Assembly: GCA_030760725.1 (NCBI GenBank)
Contig: JASWHV010000001.1
Span: forward strand, 22,379,928-22,443,927
DNA from: Neostapfia colusana
Taxonomy: Eukaryota > Streptophyta > Magnoliopsida > Poales > Poaceae
DNA length: 64,000 nt
Direction: 5' to 3'
The translations under genes were made by a program, and so were the position numbers. Every line of letters starts with the position of its first letter. The first letter of the stretch is position 1. A model generated the notes under the pieces. The model had not been told where the DNA came from. It ran no database searches and saw only the letters and a program-made list of their open reading frames with translations. This document shows positions 1 to 9,230 of the stretch, one piece after another.

Positions 1-886
1 CAGCGGGGCCGGACCTCCCTCTCCTTAGAGGAGAGCTCCAGGCCCGCCACGTGGCCAGCAGAAGCCGAGCCTCTCCCTCCGCGGAGAGAGGTCCGGAGGC
101 TCCACGTGCCCCGCGGGACTGACCCTTCTCTTCTCTGAGAAGGGCTCCGGGCCCGCCACGTGGCAGCAGAGCGACGCTGCCTGCCTCGAGCGATAGGCAG
201 CGGGCGTAAATACGCCCCATACCTTGCCCGTACAAGGTATTCAAGGCCCGCGTCTTCCCAAGATGCAGAGACGCGTAGCACGCTTCTGTCAGGTGCCGTT
301 GCGCCCAGTCGCATCACAGACTAGCGCGCGGTGTCAGAACCTGTCAGCCAATAAACACCGCGACAAGACAACCCATGCCGCCTGCGCCGTCATCAACCGC
401 TACGACTGGCATGCGGCATGGGCAGGGCGGCAAGATGAAGACTCAGAAGCCTTCGGCCAGAGACAACTACCGGCATAACTGCAGATACGGTAGATAATAG
501 ACAATCTTCCCGGGACCACCTGTCGGGTCCCGGCTCCCCTTGCAAGCCGCCCGAGTCTTGGACTATAAAAGGCTCGGGTAGGCGTCGATAGCAAGGGTTC
601 GCATTTTGCAACTCATACGCTAGCCATACACTCTCAAGCTGTAACTCACCCCAAGCTCAGGCCTCCGGTCCTGAGCAGCAAGCAATACAGCGAGCTCCAT
701 AGCTCGCCGTGGACGTAGGGTTTTACGCTCCAGTGGCCTGAACCACGTAAAACTCGCCGTGTCAAGCTCTTACTAACTCGTTCCATCTGCGCAAGCTTTC
801 CGCTAGGAACTAGCCCCACCGAAAAAAGAACCTCCGCGGGCTGCCCAGTGCAGGCCCGGGGGAAGTGTCGACCGAACACTTCGACA
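1..886 (+). mobile_element. Element D: Tat-type LTR, 5' end cut by window edge
   Basis: This is the 3' nine tenths of a Tat-lineage LTR in plus orientation. It ends in the family terminus ACTTCGACA at 886 and carries the family marks in order: G-box palindrome repeats (about 1-180), CCAAT (about 349), a TATA box (564-570) and the terminal hairpin GAAGTGT...ACACTTC (862-882). About 100 bases of the 5' end lie outside the window. It is not followed by the primer site, so it is either a 3' LTR or a solo LTR. It interrupts the 3' end of element B within a relic of B's antisense ORF. The duplicated target would be cggcc (887-891), but the partner copy is not visible. Confidence 0.85.
564..570 (+). 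promoter_or_regulatory. TATA box of LTR D
   Basis: TATAAAA in the context GGACTATAAAAGGCTCGGG. The same motif sits at the same relative place in every Tat LTR here, so it is the probable core promoter of the element transcript. Confidence 0.7.
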
Positions 887-1031
887 CGGCCCTTGTGCTG
901 GTGGTGGCCGAGGTGATTCCTGCGCTCGGGTCACAGAGCGGGAGAACGCCGCCAGGGCTGAAGCCTGATGACGTGGCCGTTCTTGCAACTTCTAGGCTCT
1001 GGTCGTGCCAGGGGAACCCTGGGGCTTGTTT
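887..1031 (+). pseudogene. Relic of the Tat antisense ORF of element B
   Basis: Translated on the plus strand (antisense to B), the stretch reads ...VAEVIPAL...GLKPDDVAVLATSRLW, which matches the C-terminal tail of the antisense ORF of element F (VAEVIPALES... and VAALVATRF). Most of the intervening sequence is deleted and LTR D cuts off the upstream part. No function is expected. It shows that B once carried the same antisense gene as F, so the gene belongs to the family and not to F alone. Confidence 0.6.
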
Positions 1032-2062
1032 CTTTCTTTTTTATCGAGTTTGTAGTCCAGCTCATGGAGCCATGAATACATGAACTCTTACGACCCTTCG
1101 TGCCTGCGATGTTTTCTGTCTTCTTCTTGGTTTTGCCTGGCCGAGCCCTTAGCTCCGCAAGGTGCTCAGAGGCCTTCACCAATCTCGACGTTCTGCTCCG
1201 GCACCTTCCCCGGGTCCTTACTGTATTAAGGGCCCCGGAGGTCTTCGGGGCCCGCCTCATGAGGATGGGGAGGCCCGGATCAGCCGGCCACGTGGCGGGC
1301 CCGGAGCTCTCCTCTGAGGAGAGGGAGGTCCGGCCCCGCGGGACACGTGGGGTCTTCGGACCCCTCCCCTCAGATGGGGGGATCCGGTCCCGCTGGACCC
1401 GTGGATCCTTCAGTCTTGCCTTGGAGTTCCGGTCTTGCGTGATCCCGTAGTGGCCCCCTGGTAGGGGCGTCCCATTGGTCAGGTGCTCCTACCACACTCC
1501 TGTAGGGATTTGAGGCCGAGAGGTCCTGCACACAAGTAAGGGAAACGTAATTCTCCTGGGGGGCTCCCCCTCCTTTATCTCATAGTCTTATTTGGCTCAC
1601 GGTCCCTAACCATATGCACGGTGCTTGGGGACTGTAGTGCGCGAAGTGCCTGGGGCTCGGGGCCCCTTCGACTATCGGCAGGTACCTCCGATGCAACCGC
1701 CTCTGGTAGGGAAGCAAATGCCGACTAGAGGTGAGAATGAGAAGGGGGAGCTGAGCGCATGGCGGCCATGCACCGCAAGGGTAGTCATAAAAAACTTAGT
1801 ACATAATTTAAATGAGTACGAGGAAAGAGCAAAGTAGAACAGGTTTCTTTTCGTATAACTTTCCACAGGAGGAAGGCAGGCTAAACATGGAGGCCACGAC
1901 CCGCCCCATTAAGAAGGGAAGCAAGACTCTACGCGCTTGGAGTCAGAACCAGGCAAAGCTTAACGTAGTCCTGTACCGTCCCCTGGGGCTTAGTTGCTCC
2001 GAGCACTGTTCCTGGACTCTATGGAATTTATTACGAAAAGAAGGGACTGTCCTATCTTTGCT
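1032..2062 (-). other. 3' untranslated region of element B
   Basis: No gene is seen. Read on the minus strand it is the region between integrase and the 3' LTR and aligns throughout with element I 62661-63620. It includes a block with G-box/CTCTCCTC palindromes (about 1260-1430) like those of the LTRs. On the plus strand about 1045-1100 corresponds to the 3' flank of F's antisense ORF, including a mutated form (AATACA) of F's antisense AATAAA. Confidence 0.7.
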
Positions 2063-2884
2063 CTAGGGGTAGAACTTACGGAGGTGTTCTATGTTCCAAG
2101 GGTTTGGGAGCAGGTCCCCATCCTCGGTGGAAAGGCGTACGCACCCGGGGCGGCACACTTTTGTGACTTGGAAGGGACCTTCCCAACTAGGGGAGAGTTT
2201 GTGGGTCCCTTCGCGAGAAAGTATGTGCCGCAGCACCAGGTCACCTTTCTGCAGCTCCCGGGCACGCACAGATCTCTGGTGGTAGCGACAAAGCGCTTGT
2301 CTGTACCGTGCGTTACGGAGTGCTGCATGCAATCGGACCTCGTCGACGAGGTCGATTTCTCCACGCCGGAGGTTGTCCTGCGCGGCTTCGTCGTAAGCCC
2401 GGACACGGTGAGACATCATGGTGATTTCTGGGGGAAGTACAGCTTCGGCCCCATACAGAAGGGTGTCTCTCCGGTGGCCCGGCTCTGGGATGTCCGGTTA
2501 GCCCATAGTGTGCTCGGAAGCTCATCCACCCAATTGGCACCATGTTTCTTCAGACTGGCGTAGGTGCGGGTATTAAGGCCCCGGAGAATCTCCGCATTGG
2601 CCCTCTCGACTTGCCCATTGCTCTTTGGATTGGCAACAGAGGCATAGCACACCTGAATGCCGAGGTCTTCGCAGTAGTCTTGGAAGGCTGCGCTGGTGAA
2701 CTGGGTCCTGTTGTCGGTGATGATTCTGTTCGGGACCCCGAACCGGCAGACAATAGACTTGATGAACTTTACTGCGGATTGCTTGTTGATGGCGACAACT
2801 GGTGTGGCTTCCGGCCACTTGGTGAACTTGTCGATGGCGACATAGAGGTACCGGAATCCCCCGACGGTTCTGGGAAATGGTCCC
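2063..2884 (-). pseudogene. Element B integrase, C-terminal half
   Basis: This is the C-terminal half of a Tat integrase, the enzyme that inserts retrotransposon DNA into the chromosome. Reading from 2884 leftwards: the core with YVAIDKFTKWPEA, the second catalytic aspartate in IITDN, the catalytic glutamate in SNGQVERAN, then the C-terminal part with KLSPSWEGPF and ending HLRKFYP at the stop. The upstream half lies at 9231 onward; element A splits the gene just after the first aspartate (GLDILG). A 7-base deletion near 2457 shifts the frame before the C-terminal domain, and TDNG has become TDNR. It is a dead fragment. Confidence 0.85.
2880..2884. repeat. TSD of element A, left copy
   Basis: gtccc, matched by gtccc at 9226-9230. 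Removing A with one copy restores the integrase reading GLDILGPF of the host element. Confidence 0.95.
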
Positions 2885-3905
2885 TGTCGGTACCCTCAAT
2901 ACCGGGTACCCCCGCACACAGCATAAAACTTCCTAAGGACCTCGCTCCCTCTGCAGGGGCGAGGTTTGAAGGCGCCACGTGTCCAGCGGGGCCGGAGCAC
3001 CCCTCCCCACGGAGGATAGCTCCGAGCCTGCCACGTGGCCCAGGAGGCCGGACCACACCCCCTCCGCAGGGGTGAGCTCCGAAGGCTCCACGTGTCCAGC
3101 GGAGCCGGAGCTCCCCCTCTCCTCAGAGGAGAGCTCCGGGTCCGACGCGTGGCCAGCAGAGCAGTGCTGCCGCCCGGTGCTGTAGGCAGCAGGAGAAAAG
3201 GCGTGCCATGCCTTTACCGAACAAAGCATTCAAGACCCGTGCCTTCCCAAGACGCGAAGACGCGGAGCACGCCTCTGTCAGGTGCCGTTGCGCCCAGTCG
3301 CATCACAGACTAGCCCATGGTGTCAGAACCTGCCAGCCAATAAACGCAGCGACAATACATCCCATGCTGCTCCCGCCGTCATCAACCACTACGACTAGCA
3401 TTGCGGCATTGGCAGGGCGGCAAGACGAAGACTCAGAAGCCTTCGCCAGAGACAACTACCGACATAACTGCGGATACGGTAGTCTGCAGGCAATCTCCCC
3501 GGGACCACCTGTGGGGTCCCGGGCCCCCCTTGTAAGCCACCCGAGCCTTGGACTATAAAAGGCTTGGGTAGGCAATGTTAGCAAGGGTTTGCACTTTAGC
3601 CACTCGCACCCTGGGTTCGCACCTCTGCACCTCATACGCTAGCCATTCACACCCAAGCTGTAACTGACCCCCAAGCTCAGGGCTCCTGTTCTGAGCAGCA
3701 AGCAATACAGCGAGCTCCATAGCTCGCCGTGGACGTAGGGTTTTACGCTCCGGTGGCCTGAACCACGTAAAACTCACCGTGTCAAGCTCTTACTAACTCG
3801 TCCATACGCGCAAGCTCTCCGCAAGGGACTAGCCCCACCGAAAAAAGAACCTCCGCGGGCTGCCCAGTGCAGGCCCGGGGGAAGTGTCGACCGAACACTT
3901 CGACA
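2885..3905 (+). repeat. Element A 5' LTR
   Basis: 1021 bases, TG...CA, near-identical to the partner at 8206-9225. It contains palindromic repeats with CACGTG (about 2960-3160), CCAAT (about 3337), a TATA box (3554-3560) and the terminal hairpin GAAGTGT/ACACTTC. Confidence 0.93.
3554..3560 (+). promoter_or_regulatory. TATA box of element A 5' LTR
   Basis: TATAAAA about 350 bases before the LTR end. It is the likely promoter of the genomic transcript of A. Confidence 0.7.
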
Positions 3906-3926
3906 TTTGGCGCGCCAGGAAGGGGG
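3906..3926 (+). other. Primer-binding site of element A
   Basis: TTTGGCGCGCCAGGAAGGG directly follows the 5' LTR. The same sequence (with GGTAGG) follows the LTRs of B, C and I. It should pair with the 3' end of a host tRNA ending in CCA to prime reverse transcription; the tRNA was not identified. Confidence 0.8.
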
Positions 3927-3961
3927 CTTTTCCCTTGCGCGATGAGCTTCTGCCGACAAAG

Positions 3962-5285
3962 ATGACGGAGCTTCCTTCAGCGGCAAGCTCTCCTCCCCCG
4001 CATTTACGGCGAACCATGACCAGCGGGGAGTACGTGTCGACACACTCGGGACGGAGTGTGTCGGCACAAGATGGTAGCCAGCAGCCGACTCCGGCAACGC
4101 CGACTCCGGCAATGCAGGCCCCAACCAGCGTGAGATCTTCTGCAGCGATAAGCGTACCCCATAGGGGTGCGCTAGCTTCAGCAAGAGTGCTACTGCGCAA
4201 TCCACCTGCTGGGGACGCACCCCATTCAGCAACCCAGCAGTGGATACGCGAGGTAGACCGCCTCGTCGTCGCCGCCGCAAACCCTCGACTTCGGTGGGGA
4301 CGACACTCCAGCCAACCGGCAGTGTCGCTGACGCGCATGCCAACGGTTGACGGGCAGATGGCGGATTCCAGCTCCACCAGGCTTCCGTCGACGGACCTGA
4401 GGACAGAGCTGGAGCGGTGCCACTTGGGCCAGGATGCCGGGGTGTACCTCGAGCGACGTCGGGAAAGGCATCGCAACCAAGAGGCTGGCGACAGCATGAC
4501 GTCGGCCTCGACCAGCCTGAAGAGCAGATCTTCGCCACGCGGACTCTGCCCCAGGCATACGCCGCGCAGCATATGCCACAGCCGTATGCTTTGCAAACGG
4601 CGTCCCCGGTCTATGGCGCAGCCTTGCCCATACCAGGGTACACAGTGCCAGTGGTGAACCAAGTGTTCGCGGCATCAACACCTGCGGCAGCAGGAGCAGG
4701 ATGTGCGGCCCTGGCACCTCACCTTCGCTTCGCGAGGTGGCTGCGCAAGTTTCGGCCGCACCTGCCCGAGAAGTATGACGGCAGTGTCAACCCGGCGGAG
4801 TTTCTCCAGATCTACTCCACCGCCGTACTTGCCGCAGGAGGGGATGAGGCCGTCATGGCCAACTACTTCCCCGTCGCCTTGACTGGCCCAGCCCGGTCTT
4901 GGCTCATGAACCTCCCCCAGGGTTCCATAACTTCCTGGGGAGAGCTCTGCCGGCAGTTCATTGCCAACTTCGGCAGTTACTACACCCGCCCTGGCACGGA
5001 GCTTGACCTCCACGCCATCAAACAACAACCTGGGGAATCACTGCACTACTTCATCCAGCGGTTCTCCCATGTACACAACACCATCCCACACATTCGAAGT
5101 GCTTCTGTGGTGGTGGCGTTCCGGCAGGGTGTCCGGGACGAGAAGATGCTTGAGAAGCTTGCGACCAGAGAGGTCTGCGATGCCTCTGAGCTCTTCAGCC
5201 TTGCAGACAAGTGCGCCAGAGAAGCCGAAGGGCAGAATTGGCACTCACTGCCAGCTTCCAAAGCCAGAAGACAGCCCGAAGACGA
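3962..5285 (+). pseudogene. Element A gag, C-terminally truncated and frameshifted
   Basis: Gag forms the virus-like particle that packages element RNA. The start is ATG 3962 (MTELPSAAS), matching the starts in B, C and I. The N-terminal part has the family signature SGEYVSTHSGRSVSAQ and QQWIREVDRLVVAAANPRL. A missing base near 4510, compared with element I, shifts the frame. The second part then stays open and holds the retrotransposon gag domain (LPEKYDGSVNPAEFLQIY, ARSWLMNLPQGSITSWGELC, FIQRFSHVHNTIPHI). After LPASKARRQP the sequence jumps to RNase H, so the zinc-binding end of gag is lost. If the frameshift arose after insertion, the capsid domain may once have been functional in this subfamily. 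Confidence 0.85.
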
Positions 5286-5850
5286 CGGAGTTCAAGCTGA
5301 GCTCCCGACCACGTCAGACAGCCAAGAGCCAAGCACTGGCTGACTTCGTGGCTGAGTGGACGCCAATGAAGGCTGACCCAGGGGGCCGCGAAGACAGTGA
5401 ACCAAAGTACCGAGCTCCGGTCTTCACCGGGCCTCACTGGACGCTCTTCTTCGACGGCTCCTCGTGAAAGCAGGGGGCCGGTGCCGGCGTGCTGCTTCTC
5501 ATGCCATCGGGGGAGCAGTCTGGGTACATGGTGCGTCTCAATTCCAAGGCAACCAACAACTTGGCAGAGTATGAAGCACTCATCTTTGGCCTAAAAGACA
5601 GTCCTGTCTCTGGGCGCTCGCCAGTTGTTGGCGCAGGGCGACTCCCAGCTAGTTATCAAGCAAGTTAAGGGTGAATGCCCCCGCAATGACCCACAGCTAG
5701 CTGCTTATCTGCTCCACGTGCGGATGTTGGAGAAAGACTTACTTTCCTTGGACCTGCGCCATGTACCGCGCGCTGGCAAGGCCGCAGCTGACGACCTCTC
5801 AACGAAGGCCTCCATCGGAGCCCCTGCGCCCGAAGGAGTCTTCTAGACGA
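5286..5850 (+). pseudogene. Element A RNase H end and archaeal-type RNase H relic
   Basis: The stretch begins in the last part of the first RNase H (KSQALADFVAEW) and runs into the second, archaeal-type RNase H typical of Tat elements: LFFDGSS, then a TGA in place of the CGA arginine codon of I, then AGAGVLLLMPSGEQSGYMV, NNLAEYEALIFGL and a frameshift. The distal part (DLRHVPRAGKAAADDLSTKAS) is in another frame. This is the fusion partner of the truncated gag. No active enzyme is expected. Confidence 0.85.
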
Positions 5851-6590
5851 CGTTGCTGCGGTCCACAGCCCGGCCAGCCGAGCCGGGCGAAGGGGGCTGA
5901 ACCAGTGCCTCGAAGCTAGGCAGTCCCGGCGGCCCTGCAGCCATGGATGCCGCCAAAGGATCGTAAGCGTCACTGGGGACTCCGTGCAACCCAGCTCTCA
6001 AGATCCAGAAGCTCAAGTAGTCCCGATGCATGGACCACGGAGGTCCGGGACTCCTTGAAGGACATCCTTCCTGATGAACGTGCATTCGCTGAACGGGTGG
6101 TGCGGATGGCTAAGTGCTACGCACTGGTATCTTTACTGGCGTGGCGCCACGACATCCTATTGCGGTGCATAACCCAGGAGGAAGGCTGCGACTAGCTCGC
6201 AGTAGTCCACGGAGGCGAGTGCTGGGAACGCTCATCGTCCCGCACGCTGGTCGGTTAAGCCACCCGGCATGGCTCCTACTGACCGAGAGCCACCTGGACG
6301 CCGTCAAACCGGTTAGGTATGCAATGCGTGCCAAGTCCACACCAAGCAGACCCACACAACCGGTGCAGACGCGCACCCAGAGCCGTCGGGGGATACCGGC
6401 TCCTCCATGTCGAGGGCCAGCCGGACTTCCTAGGGCCGGGTCACGGGAACTACCCTTCCACATGGTATGCGGGGCCGAAGCCATGCTTCCCCCTGAGATC
6501 GCCATGGGGGTCCCCCCGTGTCCGGCATACGACGAAGCAACGCATGACCCGCTCTGCGTGAAGACAGGCGCTCCGACGCTACCCCAGTAA
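5851..6590 (+). pseudogene. Element A integrase relic with internal deletion
   Basis: The N-terminal zinc-binding region is recognisable (VVHGGECWE, then CNACQ-like residues), but the catalytic core between the KQTH motif and the late GAEAMLPPEIAM motif is missing, as are many frame positions. Element H (38880-39600) has the same join, so the deletion predates the spread of both copies. Several stops are present. Confidence 0.8.
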
Positions 6591-7077
6591 GTTCACCATG
6601 CTTACTTAGGTGTTTATTTAAATTACGCATTAATTTATATGAACACCTCCCCACGCTCTAGACAGTGTGCGTCCGTTGTACACTCGGTTCCTCTTTCCTG
6701 CTCTCATGCATAGTCGATATTTGCCGCCCTGCCGAAGGCGGTAGTGCTTGGGGTACCTGCCAGAGGCCCGGTGGCCTTTTGGATCTCCCCCTGTAAGGGT
6801 ACTGTACCACCAGTTGGTCTCCTCCGAGAAAAGACCTACGCTAGACCGGGGGGTCAGGAGCCTTGCTTTGCCCGGTCTTGCACCCAAAGCATGCGCACTC
6901 TGCCCCCCGGCGCTACGGTCTGAGTACCAGGGGGCCGGACGGTTACACCCTGACTGGGGCTGGGGCCAGACCTCCGGGACCAAGTGCACTGGATTACCCA
7001 AGCCCCGTATTTCGGCCTGGGACAGTGAGCCAAGTGAGACTAAGGGACAGGAAAGGGGGGGACCACTGAGCAGTGTC
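6591..7077 (+). other. Element A 3' untranslated region before the array
   Basis: No gene is seen. It aligns along its length with element H 39600-40109 and in part with F (about 34130-34640). It holds an AT-rich stretch (6605-6645) and then GC-rich sequence. Confidence 0.7.
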
Positions 7078-8095
7078 GGACTCCGCCCCCCATAGCTGGG
7101 CCGAGCTCCGAGGCCAGCCCTCGCCCTCCTTTCAGAGGCGAGCGCTGATGCCGGACCTCATGCCCTTCGCTGGCCTGAGCTCCGATGACCTACAGACCTC
7201 ACGCCCTTTGCTGGCCTGAGCTCCGATGACCTCTGGACCTCACGCCCTTCGTTGGCCTGAGCTCCGATGACCTCCGGACCTCACGCCCTTCGCTGGCCTG
7301 AGCTCCGATGACTTCCGGACCTCCGCCCCCGCAGCTGGGCCGAGCTCCGATGCCAGCCCTCGGCCACCTTTCAGAGGCGAGCGCTGATGCCGGACCTCAT
7401 GCCCTTCGCTGGCCTGAGCTCCGATGACCTCCGGACCTCTGCCCCCCACAGCTGGGCCGAGCTCCGAGGCCAGCCCTCGCCCTCCTTTCAGAGGCGAGCG
7501 CTGATGCCGGACCTCACGCCCTTCACTGGCCTGAGCTCCGATGACTTCCGGACCTCCGCCCCACATAGCTGGGCCGAGCTCCGAGGCCAGCCCTCGCCCT
7601 CCTTTCAGAGGCGAGCGCTGATGCCGGACCTCACGACCTTCGCTGGCCTGAGCTCTGATGACCTCCGGACCTCACGCCCTTTGCTGGCCTGAGCTCCGAT
7701 GACCTCCGGGCCTCACGCCCTTCGCTGGCCTGAGCTCCGATGACTTCCGGACCTCCGCCCCCCACAGCTGGGCTGAGCTCCGAGGCCAGCCCTCGCCCTC
7801 CTTTCAGAGCCGAGCGCTGATGCCGGACCTCACGCCCTTCGCTGGCCTGAGCTCCGATGACTTCGGACCTCCGCCCCCCACAGCTGGGCCGAGCTCCGAG
7901 GCCAGCCCTCGCCCTCCTTTCAGAGGAGAGCGCTGATGCCGGACCTCACGCCCTTCGCTGGCCTGAGCTCCGATGACCTCCGGACCTCACGCCCTTCGCT
8001 GGCCTGAGCTCCGATGACTTCTGGACCTCCGCCCCCACAGCTGGGCGGAGCTTCGATGCCAGGCTTCGCCCTCTCCTCAGAGGCTGAACTCCGAA
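7078..8095 (+). repeat. Two-level minisatellite (117-bp and 41-bp units) of element A
   Basis: The long unit is 117 bp: a 76-bp part (CCGCCCCCCACAGCTGGGCC... to GCTGATGCCGGACCT) plus a 41-bp part (CACGCCCTTCGCTGGCCTGA... to GACTTCCGGACCT). The 41-bp part is repeated one to four times inside successive long units, giving a higher-order pattern. The last unit decays into unique sequence near 8060-8095. Because 117 is divisible by 3, translation gives an apparent 39-residue repeat, but single 41-bp additions break any frame, so coding is unlikely. Tandem arrays in this position are known in Tat elements. Confidence 0.92.
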
Positions 8096-8205
8096 GCCGT
8101 CAAGACCCTGCCAGCACAGGGAATACTCAATACAAGAAAGTAAGCAGGTAGGAGAAGGCCCCACCTCGGGCTCGTTACCTCCCCCAAGGTGAGCCCGGGG
8201 GCCAC
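8096..8205 (+). other. Element A end of internal region, next to the 3' LTR
   Basis: A short unique stretch ending GAGCCCGGGGGCCAC just before the LTR, where a polypurine tract should prime plus-strand synthesis. The run is only weakly purine-rich; elements F and I have the same ending. Confidence 0.55.
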
Positions 8206-9225
8206 TGTCGGTACCCTCAATACCGGGTACCCCCGCGCACAGCATAAAACTTCCTAAGGACCTCGCTCCCTCTGCAGGGGCGAGGTTTGAAGGCGCCACG
8301 TGTCCAGCAGGGCCGAAGCACCCCTCCCCACGGAGGATAGCTCCGAGCCTGCCACGTGGCCCAGGAGGCCGGACCACACCCCCTCCGCGGGGATGAGCTC
8401 CGAAGGCTCCACGTGTCCAGCGGAGCCGGAGCTCCCCCTCTCCTCAGAGGAGAGCTCCGGGTCCGACGCGTGCCAGCAGAGCAGTGCTGCCACCCGGTGC
8501 GGTAGGCAGCAGGAGTAAAGGCGCGCCATGCCTTTACCGAACAAAGCATTCAAGACCCGCGCCTTCCCAAGACGTGAAGACGCGGAGCACGCCTCTGTCA
8601 GGTGCCGTTGCGCCCAGTCGCATCACAGACTGGCGCGCGGTGTCAGAACCTGCCAGCCAATAAACGCAGCGACAAGACATCCCATGCTGCTCCCGCCGCC
8701 ATCAACCACTACGAATAGCATTGCGGCATGGGCAGGGTGGCAAGACGAAGACTCAGAAGCCTTCGCCAGAGACAACTACCGACATAACTGCGGATACGGT
8801 AGTCTGCAGGCAATCTCCCCGGGACCACCTGTCGCATCCCGGGCCCCCTTTGTAAGCCACCCGAGCCTTGGACTATAAAAGGCTCGGGTAGGCAACGTTA
8901 GCAAGGGTTCGCACTTTAGCCACTCGCACCCTGGGTTCGCACCTCTGCACCTCATATGCTAGCCATTCACACCCAAGCTGTAACTCACCCCCAAGCTCAG
9001 GACTCCGGTTCTGAGCAGCAAGCAATACAGCGAGCTCCATAGCTCGCCGTGGACGTAGGGTTTTACGCTCCGGCGGCCTGAACCACGTAAAACTCACCGT
9101 GTCAAGCTCTTACTAACTCGTCTATACTCGCAAGCTCTCCGCAAGGGACTAGCCCCACCGAAAAAAGAACCTCCGCAGGCTGCCCAGTGCAGGCCCGGGG
9201 GAAGTGTCGACCGAACACTTCGACA
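8206..9225 (+). repeat. Element A 3' LTR
   Basis: 1020 bases, TGTCGGTACCCTCAATACC... to CTTCGACA, near-identical to 2885-3905. Its TATA box is at 8874-8880. It is followed by the TSD. Confidence 0.93.
8874..8880 (+). promoter_or_regulatory. TATA box of element A 3' LTR
   Basis: TATAAAA in the common LTR context. It could drive outward transcription into the antisense strand of B. Confidence 0.65.
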
Positions 9226-9230
9226 GTCCC
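9226..9230. repeat. TSD of element A, right copy
   Basis: gtccc, identical to 2880-2884. Confidence 0.95.

Larger units (their letters stand above)
2885..9225 (+). mobile_element. Element A: non-autonomous Tat retrotransposon with minisatellite
   Basis: A complete element of 6341 bases with two LTRs (2885-3905, 8206-9225), perfect 5-bp TSDs and a primer site directly after the 5' LTR. Inside, gag is joined to the RNase H region with protease, RT and the start of RNase H missing; integrase is internally deleted. A 117/41-bp repeat array fills the 3' untranslated region. It could only move with enzymes supplied by an autonomous relative such as B or I. Element H has the same integrase deletion and the same array, so this is a propagated subfamily. 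The pair recalls Dasheng and RIRE2 of rice. Its LTRs start TGTCGGTACCCTCAATACC, a variant distinct from the other Tat LTRs here. Confidence 0.9.

Noticed and set aside
345..356. AATAAA-like motif in the Tat LTRs (AGCCAATAAACGC) as a polyadenylation signal
   Set aside because: It lies about 200 bases upstream of the TATA box, so it cannot end transcripts that start downstream in the same LTR. CCAAT as a promoter element fits better.
1994..2563. 189-codon plus-strand ORF
   Set aside because: Antisense of B's integrase C-terminus; the minus strand shows the known protein.
7387..7692. ORF with a 39-residue repeat (MPDLxPFAGLSSDD...), also at 40809-41615
   Set aside because: It is the 117-bp minisatellite read in one frame. 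The 41-bp sub-units break the frame, both strands give similar ORFs, and the array lies in an untranslated region.
7078..8095. Possible CRISPR-like array
   Set aside because: Units are head-to-tail without unique spacers, unit lengths are 117 and 41 bp, and the setting is a plant retrotransposon.
9149..9230. End of the 643-codon minus-strand frame, LGLSKCSVDTSPGP...
   Set aside because: This is B's integrase frame running into the antisense of A's LTR. The fusion has no biological meaning.
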